This document shows positions 9,493-18,127 of a stretch of 64,000 bases of DNA, in pieces. The stretch covers positions 1 to 64,000 of the forward strand of contig NZ_JAPFGD010000006.1 of NCBI RefSeq assembly GCF_027257175.1, in the 5' to 3' direction. The position numbers were made by a program, and so were the translations under genes. How positions within the stretch are numbered: the stretch's first letter is position 1; each line of letters starts with the position of its first letter. This stretch comes from Castellaniella sp. S9 (lineage in GTDB: Bacteria; Pseudomonadota; Gammaproteobacteria; Burkholderiales; Burkholderiaceae_B). The notes below the pieces were generated by a model, which made no database searches, was not told where the DNA came from, and was given only the letters and a program-made list of their open reading frames with translations.

Positions 9493-10506
9493 TCAGGCCG
9501 GATCCCGGTGGTAGCGCCGCAGGCGTTCGACCTCGTTGCGCGACCCCAGGATCACGCCGGTGCGCTGGTGCAGTTCGGCGGGCTGCAGTTCCAGGATGCG
9601 CGTGTCGCCGTCGATGGCGGCGCCGCCGGCCTGCTCGATGATGTAGCTCATGGGGTTGGCCTCGTACATGAGGCGCAGCTTGCCCTTGCGGCCCGAGGAC
9701 CGGGCATCGCGCGGGTACATGAAGACCCCGCCGCGCGTCAGGATGCGGTGCACGTCGGCCACCATCGAGGCGATCCAGCGCATGTTGTAGTTCTTCGCCA
9801 GCGGGCCGGTCTCGCCCTGCAGGCATTCGTCGATGTAGCGGCGCACCGGCGCCTCCCAGTGGCGCATGTTCGACATGTTGATGGCGAACTCGGCGGTATC
9901 CTCGGGAACGCGGATGTCCTCGTGCGTCAGCAGCCACGAACCCATTTCCCGATCCAGGGTAAAGCCCACGACGCCGGCGCCCACGGTCAGCACCAGCATG
10001 GTCTGCGGGCCGTAGACGGCATAGCCCGCCGCCACCTGGCGCGTGCCGGGCTGGAGGAAATCGGCTTCGGCGATCTCGCGGCCCGCGGCCTCGGCCGGCG
10101 CCTGGAGGACCGAGAAGATCGTGCCGATCGAGACGTTCACGTCGATGTTCGAGGAGCCGTCCAGGGGATCGAACAGCAGCAGATTCTGGCCCTTGGGATA
10201 CTGATTCGGGATGCGGTGGATGGTCTGCATTTCCTCGGAGGCCATGGCGGCCAGGTTCCCGCCCCATTCATTGGCCTCGAGCAGGATCTCGTTCGAGAGC
10301 ACATCGAGCTTTTTCTGCACCTCGCCCTGGACGTTCTCGGTGCCCAGGCTGCCGAGCACGCCGCCCAGCGCGCCCTTGCTGACGGCATGGCTGATGGCCT
10401 TGCAGGCGCGCGACACGGTTTCGATGAGCAGCCGGACCTCGGCGGACACGGCCTGGTGTTCGCGCTGCTGCTCGACCAGGTACTGGGTCAGGGATTTGAA
10501 TTTCAA
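9493..10506 (-). CDS. fbp: Fructose-1,6-bisphosphatase class 1
   Basis: Gluconeogenic enzyme hydrolysing fructose 1,6-bisphosphate to fructose 6-phosphate (337 aa, typical of class I). Motifs are LTQYLVEQQ, the metal site [16 protein letters not shown], and in the C-terminal half [14 protein letters not shown] with QAGGAA. The start appears to be TTG at 10504-10506: an AAGGGGG ribosome site lies 7 nt upstream and no ATG is available near the conserved N terminus. It follows pepN by about 50 nt in the same direction. Confidence 0.96.
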   Translation of the reverse strand: MKFKSLTQYLVEQQREHQAVSAEVRLLIETVSRACKAISHAVSKGALGGVLGSLGTENVQGEVQKKLDVLSNEILLEANEWGGNLAAMASEEMQTIHRIPNQYPKGQNLLLFDPLDGSSNIDVNVSIGTIFSVLQAPAEAAGREIAEADFLQPGTRQVAAGYAVYGPQTMLVLTVGAGVVGFTLDREMGSWLLTHEDIRVPEDTAEFAINMSNMRHWEAPVRRYIDECLQGETGPLAKNYNMRWIASMVADVHRILTRGGVFMYPRDARSSGRKGKLRLMYEANPMSYIIEQAGGAAIDGDTRILELQPAELHQRTGVILGSRNEVERLRRYHRDPA

Positions 10507-10557
10507 GGTGGTTCCCCCTTTATATATTGGTGTGAGTGGATGGCTCGGCGGCCGCCG

Positions 10558-13260
10558 TCAGACGGTCAATGCCTTGGAGACGATTTCCGCGACGTTGCGC
10601 GACAGGCCGGGCGCCTCGTGGACGCGGCGCAGGGCTTCGCGCATGCCGTCGCGCGGGCCCTGTGCGTAGCGGGCCCAGTTGTCGAAGGCGCGCGCCAGCC
10701 GGGCGGCGATCTCGGGGTTGATGCGATCCAGGGCAAGCACCTGCTCGGCCCAGAATGCATAGCCGTCGGGCGTGTGCAGGCCCTTGAGGTTGTCCATGCA
10801 GAAGCGGAACACCAGCGAGCGGGCGCGGTTCGGGTTGCGCAGCGAGAAATCCGGATGGGCCATGAGTTCGCGCACCCGCGCGATGTCGCAGGAAGGCGCG
10901 GCCGCCTGGACGGCGAACCAGCGGTCCACCACCAGGGGCTCGTGCCGCCAGCGGGTGTGGAAGTCGGCCAGCAGGGTATCGGCCGCCTCGTGGCCGCCGT
11001 CCTGGTTCAGGAGCGCCGCCAGGGCGCCCATGCGCGCGGTCATGTTGCGGGCGTCCCGGTATTGCGCCAGTGCTCTTTCGCGGCCCTCGCCCGCGCCGCC
11101 GGCCGCGAGATAAGCAAGGGCGAGATTGCGCAGCGCCCGGCGCCCCGAGGAGACGGGGTCCGGCCGGTAGGGGCCGTCGTCCTCGGCACGGCGATCGTGG
11201 ATCCGGCGCCAGGCCTCGGCAAGCGCCGTACCGATGGCGCCTTGAACGTGCGTCCAGGCCTGCATCGTCGCCGCCGGGTCCATGGGCTGGGTGAGCTCGA
11301 GGATTTCCTTGGGCGAGGGCAGGGCGAGCAGCCGGGCCTGATAGGCCGGCGTCAGGGTATTGTCGGCGAGGGCTGCGCGCCAGGTCTCGAGCAGTGGATC
11401 GATGGCGGGCGGCTGCGCCTGTGCCTGGAAGGCGGCGACGCAGGCGAGCAGGTGGCGCCGCGCGAGTTCCTGTCCGGCCTCCCAGCGGGCGAACGGGTCC
11501 GTGTCGCAGCGTGCCAGCAGCGCGAGTTCGGCATCCGGGCGGTCGGCCTCGACGATGACCGGCGCCGAGAAATTGCGCAGCAGCGACACCACAGGCCGCC
11601 GCTCGATGCCCGGCAGGGTCCAGCTGTGGGACGCCTCGCGCAGCTCGAGCACCACGGTGTCCTGCATCTGGCCTTCCCATGGGATCGGGATGGGTGTGCC
11701 GTCGGAATCCAGCAGGCCGATGGCAAAGGGGATGTGCAGGGGTGGCTTGTGCTCGACCGGATCGTGGCGGGTTTCGAGCCCGACCGGCGGGCAATGCTGG
11801 CTGAGGGTGATGCGGCAGGTCCGGGCCGCGGCGTCGTGCGCCACCTGGACGCGCACGCGCGGCGTGCCCGCCTGGGCATACCAGCGGCGAAAGACCGATA
11901 AGTCCTCGCCGGGCCGCAGCCGACGGTAGACCGATTCCATGGCGTCGACGAAATCATCGCAGGTGACGGCCTGGCCGTCGTGGCGCCGGAAATACTCGTC
12001 GAGTCCGGCACGAAAGCCCGCCTCGCCCAGCAATGTGTGCTGCATGCGGATGACCTCGGCGCCTTTTTCGTAGACCGTGGCCGTATAGAAATTGGCGATC
12101 TCCTGGTAGCTGTCGGGCCGGATGGGGTGCGCCATGGGGCCGGCGTCCTCGGGAAACTGCGCGATGCGTAAAGTCGTCACGTCGTCGATGCGCTTGACGG
12201 CGCGGGCGCTGGCGGCCTCGCGCTCGGGCAGGCCGGAGGCCATCATGTCGGCCGAGAACTCCTGGTCGCGGAATACCGTCAGGCCCTCTTTCAGAGACAG
12301 CTGAAACCAATCGCGGCACGTGACCCGGTTGCCGGTCCAGTTGTGGAAGTATTCGTGTCCGATCACCGCCTCGATGCCGCGATAGGCCGCGTCCGTGGCG
12401 GTGTCCGGGTCGGCCAGCACATAGGCGGCGTTGAAGATGTTCAGGCCTTTGTTCTCCATGGCCCCCATGTTGAAGTCGCGGGCCGCGACGACCATGAACC
12501 GGTCCAGGTCGAGCTCGAGGCCGAAGCGCTGCTCGTCCCAGTGCATCGCCCGCGCCAGGCAATCCAGCGCCCAGCGGGTTTGTTCACCGCAGCCCCGGTC
12601 GCTGTAGACCTGCAGGGCGGCGGGGCGGCTGCTGCGTGTGGTCTCGGTGCGCTCGATGCGGTCGAAGTCGCCGGCCACCAGCGCGAACAGATAGCAGGGC
12701 TTGGGGTGCGGATCCTCCCAGACGGCCTCGTGGCGGCCGTCGTCCAGGACGCGCTGCGCCGTCGGATTGCCGTTGGACAGCAGCAGCGGAAAAGGGCCGG
12801 GCTGGGCGCGCAGCGTGACGTGATAGCGGGACATGACGTCCGGGCGGTCGGGAAACCAGGTGATGCGCCGAAAGCCCTGCGCCTCGCACTGGGTGAACAG
12901 CTTTCCGCCCGAGACGTACAGGCCCATCAGGCTGGTGTTCTCCGCGGGCCGGCAAGCGCTGGTCACGATCAGGGTAAAGGGCCGGCCCGCCGGCGGCCGC
13001 AGCCTCAGGATCTGGCCGTCCAGCACATAGTCGTTCGCCGACAATAGGCGCCCGTCGAGCGCGATCGAGAGCAGTTCCAGGTCCTCGCCGTAGAGCTCCA
13101 GCGGCTGTCCGCCGGGTTCAGCGGCCGGCTCGAAGCACATCGTCGAGCGCACCAGCGTGCGCTCGGGATCCAGATCGAACTCCAGCCGCAGCTCGGGCAG
13201 GCGATAGGGGTATGGAACATAATCGAGGCGATGGACGGTCTGGGCGGTATCGGTGCGCAT
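10558..13260 (-). CDS. pepN: Aminopeptidase N
   Basis: M1-family zinc aminopeptidase (900 aa from the ATG at 13258-13260) that trims N-terminal residues from peptides in the cytosol. The exopeptidase motif GAMEN is at 266-270. The zinc site HEYFH is at 302-306, with the third ligand Glu at 325 in SLKEGLTVF. The DUF3458/armadillo C-terminal domain follows. The start MRTDTAQ is chosen because it aligns with the usual N terminus; an upstream in-frame ATG would add 36 atypical residues. The gene is divergent from the 13426 lipoprotein gene. Confidence 0.96.
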   Translation of the reverse strand: MRTDTAQTVHRLDYVPYPYRLPELRLEFDLDPERTLVRSTMCFEPAAEPGGQPLELYGEDLELLSIALDGRLLSANDYVLDGQILRLRPPAGRPFTLIVTSACRPAENTSLMGLYVSGGKLFTQCEAQGFRRITWFPDRPDVMSRYHVTLRAQPGPFPLLLSNGNPTAQRVLDDGRHEAVWEDPHPKPCYLFALVAGDFDRIERTETTRSSRPAALQVYSDRGCGEQTRWALDCLARAMHWDEQRFGLELDLDRFMVVAARDFNMGAMENKGLNIFNAAYVLADPDTATDAAYRGIEAVIGHEYFHNWTGNRVTCRDWFQLSLKEGLTVFRDQEFSADMMASGLPEREAASARAVKRIDDVTTLRIAQFPEDAGPMAHPIRPDSYQEIANFYTATVYEKGAEVIRMQHTLLGEAGFRAGLDEYFRRHDGQAVTCDDFVDAMESVYRRLRPGEDLSVFRRWYAQAGTPRVRVQVAHDAAARTCRITLSQHCPPVGLETRHDPVEHKPPLHIPFAIGLLDSDGTPIPIPWEGQMQDTVVLELREASHSWTLPGIERRPVVSLLRNFSAPVIVEADRPDAELALLARCDTDPFARWEAGQELARRHLLACVAAFQAQAQPPAIDPLLETWRAALADNTLTPAYQARLLALPSPKEILELTQPMDPAATMQAWTHVQGAIGTALAEAWRRIHDRRAEDDGPYRPDPVSSGRRALRNLALAYLAAGGAGEGRERALAQYRDARNMTARMGALAALLNQDGGHEAADTLLADFHTRWRHEPLVVDRWFAVQAAAPSCDIARVRELMAHPDFSLRNPNRARSLVFRFCMDNLKGLHTPDGYAFWAEQVLALDRINPEIAARLARAFDNWARYAQGPRDGMREALRRVHEAPGLSRNVAEIVSKALTV

Positions 13261-13425
13261 TTTTTCGAGATGGAAACGGAATTTGGCGTGGCCCTCATTG
13301 TAGTGCGCACGCCGGTGCCGCGCCCGTGTATCGGTGTGCAACCGCAGGGTTCCGCACGGGTGCCGCAAGCCCTATGATGAAAGCCTGTGGCCCGGGCGGC
13401 CGAGTCGTCGTGAAAGAGGTGCGAA

Positions 13426-14079
13426 ATGGTATTGGCGGGGCTCTCGCGTTGTGCGCGAATCGTGCGTCTGGGCGGGATGGCGTGGGCCGCAGTTCTGCTG
13501 GCGGGATGCGCATCCACATTTTCCGCGGAGGTCACCCGCTATCAGCAGTGGCCGTCCGACGCCGCGGGCGCGCACTATCGTATCCTGGCCGCCGAAGGCG
13601 AAAAGAACGACCTGCAATTCCAGGCTTATACGGACATGGTGCGCGCCGCGATCGGCGTGACCGGCCTCGTGGAGGCCCGCAGCGAGGGCGATGCGCGCTT
13701 CGACGTGCGGATCGATTATGGCAGCCCGATGACGCGCGCCTGGATCTCGCGCCCCGTCGACCCCTTTTATTATTCCGGCGGCTTCTATGGATTCAACGGG
13801 CCTTATGTCGGCATGTACCGGCCCTGGGGCGGCTGGGCGTTCGGACCGCCGGTCGAGAACGTGCCCGTCGATCTGTATCGCCATACCTTGACGGTGACGA
13901 TTCAGGATCGACGGCACGACCACCGCGAGGTCTATCGCGCCACCGCGGTCAGCTTGGGCCGGTCCGATAATCTGACAGTGGTGATGCCCTATTTGGCGCG
14001 GGCGATATTCGATCGATTTCCCGGGCATAATGCCCAGGTCATCGAGGTCGAGTATCCGATGGGGGGTAGCGGCGGCTGA
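13426..14079 (+). CDS. DUF4136-type lipoprotein
   Basis: A 217 aa lipoprotein of unknown function. The N terminus has positive charges, a hydrophobic stretch and the lipobox LLAGC (Cys about residue 28), so it should be lipid-anchored in the cell envelope. The mature part (STFSAEVTRYQQWP, FQAYTDMVRAAIG, ARFDVRIDYG and a Tyr/Gly-rich middle with FYYSGGFYG) resembles DUF4136 proteins of Bordetella and Burkholderia. An AAAGAGG site lies about 6 nt before the ATG. Confidence 0.8.
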   Translation: MVLAGLSRCARIVRLGGMAWAAVLLAGCASTFSAEVTRYQQWPSDAAGAHYRILAAEGEKNDLQFQAYTDMVRAAIGVTGLVEARSEGDARFDVRIDYGSPMTRAWISRPVDPFYYSGGFYGFNGPYVGMYRPWGGWAFGPPVENVPVDLYRHTLTVTIQDRRHDHREVYRATAVSLGRSDNLTVVMPYLARAIFDRFPGHNAQVIEVEYPMGGSGG

Positions 14080-14094
14080 GAGCCGCCGCGCGCC

Positions 14095-14442
14095 TCATTG
14101 GATCAGGAAGGTGTCGCGGGATTGGCCCTGCGCCTCGGCGTCGGTGATCCAGCGCGGCGCCTTGCCGCGTCCCGTCCAGGTCGCCTTGGTTTCCGGATGA
14201 CGGTATTTCGGAGGAATGACGCGCTTGGTGGTTTTCGCAGCGGCCTTGCGGGCGCCGCCCCCGCGTCGTCCGAGCGCAGCGGTGATTTCCTCGAGGCTGA
14301 TATCGTATTCACGCATCGATCGGACGATAGAAGCGATCACAGGCGCGCGCTGCTTGCTTTGCAAGGTTTGCATCTGCTTTTGGAGTTTGGTGATTTCTTT
14401 CTCGAGTTTCAGCTTTTGAGTCGAATAGCTTGCTCGGGCCAT
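14095..14442 (-). CDS. H-NS family nucleoid-structuring protein
   Basis: A 115 aa H-NS-type DNA-binding protein of the Burkholderiales kind (BpH3-like). The N-terminal half is an oligomerisation coiled coil (KLKLEKEITKLQKQMQTLQSK). A basic linker rich in Lys, Arg and Ala follows. The C-terminal DNA-binding domain contains KYRHPETKATWTGRGKAPRW, the family core around the TWTGRG minor-groove loop. It is likely to silence AT-rich, horizontally acquired DNA, possibly including the lower-GC patches elsewhere in this window. Its 134-nt upstream region, shared with the divergent amidase gene, is itself AT-rich, as often seen for autoregulated hns genes. Confidence 0.93.
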   Translation of the reverse strand: MARASYSTQKLKLEKEITKLQKQMQTLQSKQRAPVIASIVRSMREYDISLEEITAALGRRGGGARKAAAKTTKRVIPPKYRHPETKATWTGRGKAPRWITDAEAQGQSRDTFLIQ

Positions 14443-14567
14443 TATATTTTCCGTATTGAGGGTGGTTGAGGATAAATAATCGGACGTGGCGGTAATTTTA
14501 ATTCAATATTAATGTTTTGTGGCACCCTTGCAGTGTATTTGAAAGTTTCCGCTGGGTTTAGCCTCTT

Positions 14568-14585
14568 GGATGGAGTTTGATTTTG
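14568..14585 (+). promoter_or_regulatory. Ribosome-binding site deciding a TTG start
   Basis: GGATGGAG (14568-14575) is followed by a 7-nt spacer and then TTG. Placement of this site is the reason for choosing TTG at 14583 over TTG at 14577 as the start of the amidase gene. Confidence 0.6.
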
Positions 14586-15413
14586 GAAAAGACAAGATGC
14601 GCGGAAGAACGGCTCTTTCCGGTGGCCGCCGTTCAAATGGTATCGGGGTTTTCCGTCGAGGATAATCTGGCGCGCGCCGGCGCACTGATTGCCGATGCCG
14701 CGGCCGGCGGCGCCCGCCTGGTGGTCCTGCCCGAGTATTTCTGTTTCATGGGCGCACGCGACGCGGACAAGATCGGCATCGCGGAGACCGCCGGTCGCGG
14801 GCCGATCCAGGAATTCCTGGCCGCGCAGGCCCGCCGGCATGATATTTGGCTGGTGGGCGGGACGTTGCCCTTGCAGAGTCCGGATGCCGACCGCATATAT
14901 AACGCCTGCCTGGTCTTCGGCCCCGACGGCGGGGTTTGCGCGCGCTACGACAAGGTCCATCTGTTCAGTTTCCGGCGCGGCGACGAATCCTACGATGAAT
15001 CCGTGGCCATCCGGCCCGGCGACAATGCGCCGCAGGTCTTCGAACTGCCGTTCGGCCGTACGGGCCTGGGCATCTGCTACGATTTGCGCTTCCCCGAGTT
15101 TTTCCGCGCGCAGGGGGACGTTCGCCTGATGGTCCTGCCCGCGGCTTTTACCTACACCACGGGTTCAGTACACTGGGAAATATTGCTGCGCGCGCGAGCG
15201 ATCGAGAATCAATGCTACGTGCTGGCCAGCGCCCAGGGCGGCAAGCACGGCAACGGCCGCAGGACCTGGGGCCATTCCATGCTGGTCGATCCGTGGGGCG
15301 AGGTTCTCGGCTGCCTGCCGGAGGGCGAGGGCGTCGTGAGCGGCGGGCTCGATGCCGGGCGCCTCGAGCGTTTGCGTGAATCCCTGCCGGCCCTGCGCCA
15401 CCGCGTGATGTGA
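14583..15413 (+). CDS. Carbon-nitrogen hydrolase (Nit1-like amidase)
   Basis: Nitrilase-superfamily amidase, about 276 aa, close to the Nit1/deaminated-glutathione amidase branch. The catalytic triad is visible as Glu51 (LPEYFCF), Lys124 (YDKVHLFSF) and Cys165 ([12 protein letters not shown]). The best start is TTG at 14583, because GGATGGAG at 14568-14575 is 7 nt upstream; a TTG two codons earlier sits too close to it, and the nearby ATG at 14570 is out of frame. In related genomes it neighbours tldD, as here (22 nt downstream). The probable role is removal of deaminated glutathione or a related omega-amide. Confidence 0.88.
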   Translation: MEKTRCAEERLFPVAAVQMVSGFSVEDNLARAGALIADAAAGGARLVVLPEYFCFMGARDADKIGIAETAGRGPIQEFLAAQARRHDIWLVGGTLPLQSPDADRIYNACLVFGPDGGVCARYDKVHLFSFRRGDESYDESVAIRPGDNAPQVFELPFGRTGLGICYDLRFPEFFRAQGDVRLMVLPAAFTYTTGSVHWEILLRARAIENQCYVLASAQGGKHGNGRRTWGHSMLVDPWGEVLGCLPEGEGVVSGGLDAGRLERLRESLPALRHRVM

Positions 15414-15435
15414 TTGTCGAAGACAAAGGAAGGAT

Positions 15436-16890
15436 ATGAAACTGATAGAACCGGGCATGGAGTCCCTGGCCACAGCGCGATCGCTGCTGCTCGAGCCCTG
15501 GGGGCTCGATGAGTCGCACCTGGCGCGGGCCTTGTCCGAGATCCATGCGCACAAGGTGGATTACGCGGACTTGTATTTCCAGTACAGCTGCAGCGAGGGC
15601 TGGAGCCTCGAGGAAGGCATCGTCAAGACCGGCAGCTTTTCCATCGACCAGGGTGTGGGCGTGCGCGCGGTCAGCGGCGAGAAAACGGCGTTTGCCTATT
15701 CGGACAGCCTGTCCGAATCGGCGCTGATGTCCTCGGCTCGCGCGGTGCGGACCATCGCCCGGCAGGGGGCCGGGCGGCGGCGCATCGACGGCCCGCCCGA
15801 TGGCCGCCGGACTTTGTACGCGCCCGTCAATCCGGTCGACTCGCTCTCGGCGCCCGACAAGGTGGCGCTGCTGGAGCGCGTCGAGCGCATGGCGCGCGCC
15901 GCCGACCCGGAGGTGATCCAGGTGATGGCGGGATTGGCGGCCGAGTACGACGTGATCCTGGTGGCGGGCAGCGACGGGCGCCTGGTCGCTGACGTGCGCC
16001 CGCTGGTCCGTTTGTCGGTCACCGTGATCGCCGAGCGCCACGGCCGCCGCGAAATGGGCAGCGGCGGCGGGGGCGGACGCACCGGCCTGGCGTATTTCAC
16101 CGACGAGGTGCTGGAAGGGTACGTGCGGCGCGCCGTCCACGAGGCCCGTGTGAATCTCGAAGCCCGGCCCGCGCCTGCCGGCCAGATGACGGTGGTCCTC
16201 GGTTCCGGCTGGCCGGGCATCCTGCTGCACGAGGCGGTCGGCCACGGCTTGGAGGGCGACTTCAACCGCAAGGGCTCCAGCGTCTTTTCGGGACGCATCG
16301 GCGAGCGCGTGGCCTCGCGCGGCGTCACCGTGGTCGACGACGGCACGCTGGCCGACCGGCGCGGCTCGCTGAACGTGGACGACGAGGGCCATCCGACCCA
16401 GCACAACGTGCTGATCGAGGACGGCATCCTCAAGGGCTACATGCAGGATTCGCTCAATGCGCGGCTGATGGGGCAGGCCGCCACCGGCAACGGACGCCGC
16501 GAATCCTACGCCCACCTGCCCATGCCGCGCATGACCAACACCTACATGCTGGCCGGCGACACGCCCCCGCAGGACATCATTGCCTCGGTGGATCGCGGGC
16601 TGTACGCCGTCAATTTCGGCGGCGGGCAGGTCGACATCACCAGCGGCAAGTTCGTGTTCTCGGCCTCCGAGGCTTACTTGATCGAGAACGGCAAAGTCAC
16701 CCACCCCGTCAAGGGCGCGACGCTGATCGGCAGCGGCCCCGAGGCCATGAGCCGCATCGCCTTGATTGGTAACGATTTGCAACTGGACAGCGGCGTGGGG
16801 ACCTGCGGCAAGGAAGGCCAGAGCGTGCCGGTGGGGGTGGGCATGCCGACCCTGCGCATGGACGGTTTGACGGTGGGCGGCACGGCCTGA
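15436..16890 (+). CDS. tldD: Metalloprotease TldD
   Basis: TldD of the TldD/TldE (PmbA) zinc protease pair, which processes peptides such as microcin B17 precursor and degrades the CcdA antitoxin in E. coli. The 484 aa length is usual. The HExxxH zinc motif HEAVGH is at 265-270. Other family segments are [28 protein letters not shown]-like (GDFNRKGSS), and [21 protein letters not shown] near residue 360. The partner TldE is not in the window. A terminator follows at 16910. Confidence 0.96.
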   Translation: MKLIEPGMESLATARSLLLEPWGLDESHLARALSEIHAHKVDYADLYFQYSCSEGWSLEEGIVKTGSFSIDQGVGVRAVSGEKTAFAYSDSLSESALMSSARAVRTIARQGAGRRRIDGPPDGRRTLYAPVNPVDSLSAPDKVALLERVERMARAADPEVIQVMAGLAAEYDVILVAGSDGRLVADVRPLVRLSVTVIAERHGRREMGSGGGGGRTGLAYFTDEVLEGYVRRAVHEARVNLEARPAPAGQMTVVLGSGWPGILLHEAVGHGLEGDFNRKGSSVFSGRIGERVASRGVTVVDDGTLADRRGSLNVDDEGHPTQHNVLIEDGILKGYMQDSLNARLMGQAATGNGRRESYAHLPMPRMTNTYMLAGDTPPQDIIASVDRGLYAVNFGGGQVDITSGKFVFSASEAYLIENGKVTHPVKGATLIGSGPEAMSRIALIGNDLQLDSGVGTCGKEGQSVPVGVGMPTLRMDGLTVGGTA

Positions 16891-16909
16891 GGCCTGTTCG
16901 TTGCCGCGC

Positions 16910-16945
16910 AAGGGGGCTCGCCATGATGGCGGGCCCCTTTGCTTT
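16910..16945 (+). terminator. Terminator after tldD
   Basis: An inverted repeat AAGGGGGCTCGCC / GGCGGGCCCCTT with a 5-nt loop is followed by TTTGCTTTTG. It separates tldD from the ectoine operon. Confidence 0.7.
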
Positions 16946-16997
16946 TGCGGCGGCCTTGAGCCGTCCGGCGGTTGACCCATTTGATTCGTGGGCTTAT

Positions 16998-17013
16998 CAT
17001 TTCAATCGAAATG
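16998..17013. promoter_or_regulatory. Candidate EctR operator
   Basis: CATTTC-AATC-GAAATG is a perfect 6-bp inverted repeat with a 4-bp spacer, centred about 63 nt upstream of the ectR start codon. MarR-type regulators bind such palindromes in their own control regions, so this is a plausible autoregulatory site. No clear -35/-10 pair can be placed around it with confidence. Confidence 0.4.
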
Positions 17014-17068
17014 GATTTTCGCCGCATTTTTGATCGATGAGCGATCGAGGGACACTTGTGAGCAGGCT

Positions 17069-17608
17069 ATGAGCAAAATGGTCGATACGCAGCAGCAGGA
17101 TTACGATTTGCGCATTCTGCGCGCATTGCGCCGCATTACGCGCTCGGTGGCCCTGCATTCGCGCCAGCTCGCGGCGTGCAGCCACATCACCGGACCCCAG
17201 CTCGTCTGCCTGCGCACCGTGATCCAGCATGGCCCCATGACCGCCACGGCGATCAGCCGCGAGGTTCACGTCAGCGCCAGCACGGTGGTCGGCATCCTGG
17301 ACCGCCTCGAGGACAAGGGCCTGATCGTACGGGAACGCGGCCGCGAGGATCGACGGATCGTATTCATTACCGCGACCGAGGCCGGCCGCGAGCTCGCCCG
17401 CGACACGCCGTCCCCCCTGCAGCAAAAGCTCTCCGAATCGCTCAAGGCGCTGCCCGAACTCGAGCAGGCCACGATCACGCTGTCGCTGGAGCGTGTCGTG
17501 GCCCTGATGGAGTCCGGTGCCGGCATACAGCAGCCCGCCGACCCGCAATCCCCCATGCTCGAAGTCCCGGTCGGCGGTGTTGCGCCTGAATCGGGATTGG
17601 TGGTTTGA
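17069..17608 (+). CDS. ectR: MarR-family regulator of the ectoine operon (EctR-like)
   Basis: A 179 aa winged-helix regulator of the MarR family. The central core includes the HTH region TATAISREVHVSASTVVGILDRL and the wing GLIVRERGREDRRIVFITAT. Its location as first gene of ectABCD matches EctR, described in halotolerant methylotrophs as a repressor of ect transcription. The start is the ATG at 17069 (MSKMVDTQ); longer in-frame versions carry an unlikely N terminus. Its stop codon overlaps the TTG start of ectA by 4 nt, so regulator and biosynthesis genes appear to be one transcription unit. Confidence 0.88.
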   Translation: MSKMVDTQQQDYDLRILRALRRITRSVALHSRQLAACSHITGPQLVCLRTVIQHGPMTATAISREVHVSASTVVGILDRLEDKGLIVRERGREDRRIVFITATEAGRELARDTPSPLQQKLSESLKALPELEQATITLSLERVVALMESGAGIQQPADPQSPMLEVPVGGVAPESGLVV

Positions 17609-18111
17609 GGCTGCGCAAACCCCATCGTTCCGATGGTGCGTCGATGTGCGGGCTGGTCCGCGCCTGCCCGCCTCTCGATGCCAATTCGGCCTACGCCTAC
17701 CTACTTTTGGCCGAACATTTTCCCGATACCTGCATCCTCGCCGAGGACGACGAGGGCCTGTCGGGTCTGGTGACCGGATATCTGCCGCCCAACCGGCCCG
17801 ACACGCTGTTTGTCTGGCAGGTCGCGGTGGCGGGCCGCGCCCGCGGCCTGGGGCTGGGGCGCCGCATGCTGCACGCGCTGATCGAGCGCCCGGAATTGGC
17901 GGAAATCCACTATATCGAAACCACGGTCGGCCCGGGCAATGCGGCTTCCCGGCGACTATTCGCCGGGCTTGCGCACAGCCTGCGCGCGTCGATCGTCGAG
18001 GCGGCATTCTTTGATGCCGCCTTGTTCGGGGCCGGCGACCACGAAGCAGAACCGCTGTTGCGTATCGGCCCATTCGAGACGTCCGCCGTTACGGCGGGCG
18101 CTATTTGCTAG
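17605..18111 (+). CDS. ectA: L-2,4-diaminobutyrate acetyltransferase
   Basis: GNAT acetyltransferase that makes N-gamma-acetyl-L-2,4-diaminobutyrate from diaminobutyrate and acetyl-CoA, the second step of ectoine synthesis. The 168 aa length fits. Family features are the N-terminal LRKPHRSDGASMCGLVRACPPLD, the FVWQVAVAGRARGLGLGRRML acetyl-CoA loop, and ETTVGPGNAASRRLF. The only in-frame start is TTG at 17605, overlapping the ectR stop (TTGA), which points to translational re-initiation and perhaps a limited rate of EctA synthesis. Confidence 0.95.
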   Translation: MRLRKPHRSDGASMCGLVRACPPLDANSAYAYLLLAEHFPDTCILAEDDEGLSGLVTGYLPPNRPDTLFVWQVAVAGRARGLGLGRRMLHALIERPELAEIHYIETTVGPGNAASRRLFAGLAHSLRASIVEAAFFDAALFGAGDHEAEPLLRIGPFETSAVTAGAIC

Positions 18112-18127
18112 ACAAAAGGAGGTACAT

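Noticed and set aside
9508-11901. A 797-codon open frame on the plus strand opposite fbp and pepN
   Set aside because: Antisense shadow caused by high GC; translation is low in complexity and shows no family motifs, while fbp and pepN on the other strand are clear.
15148-16980. A 610-codon open frame opposite tldD
   Set aside because: Shadow of tldD, which has an intact zinc motif and a ribosome site.
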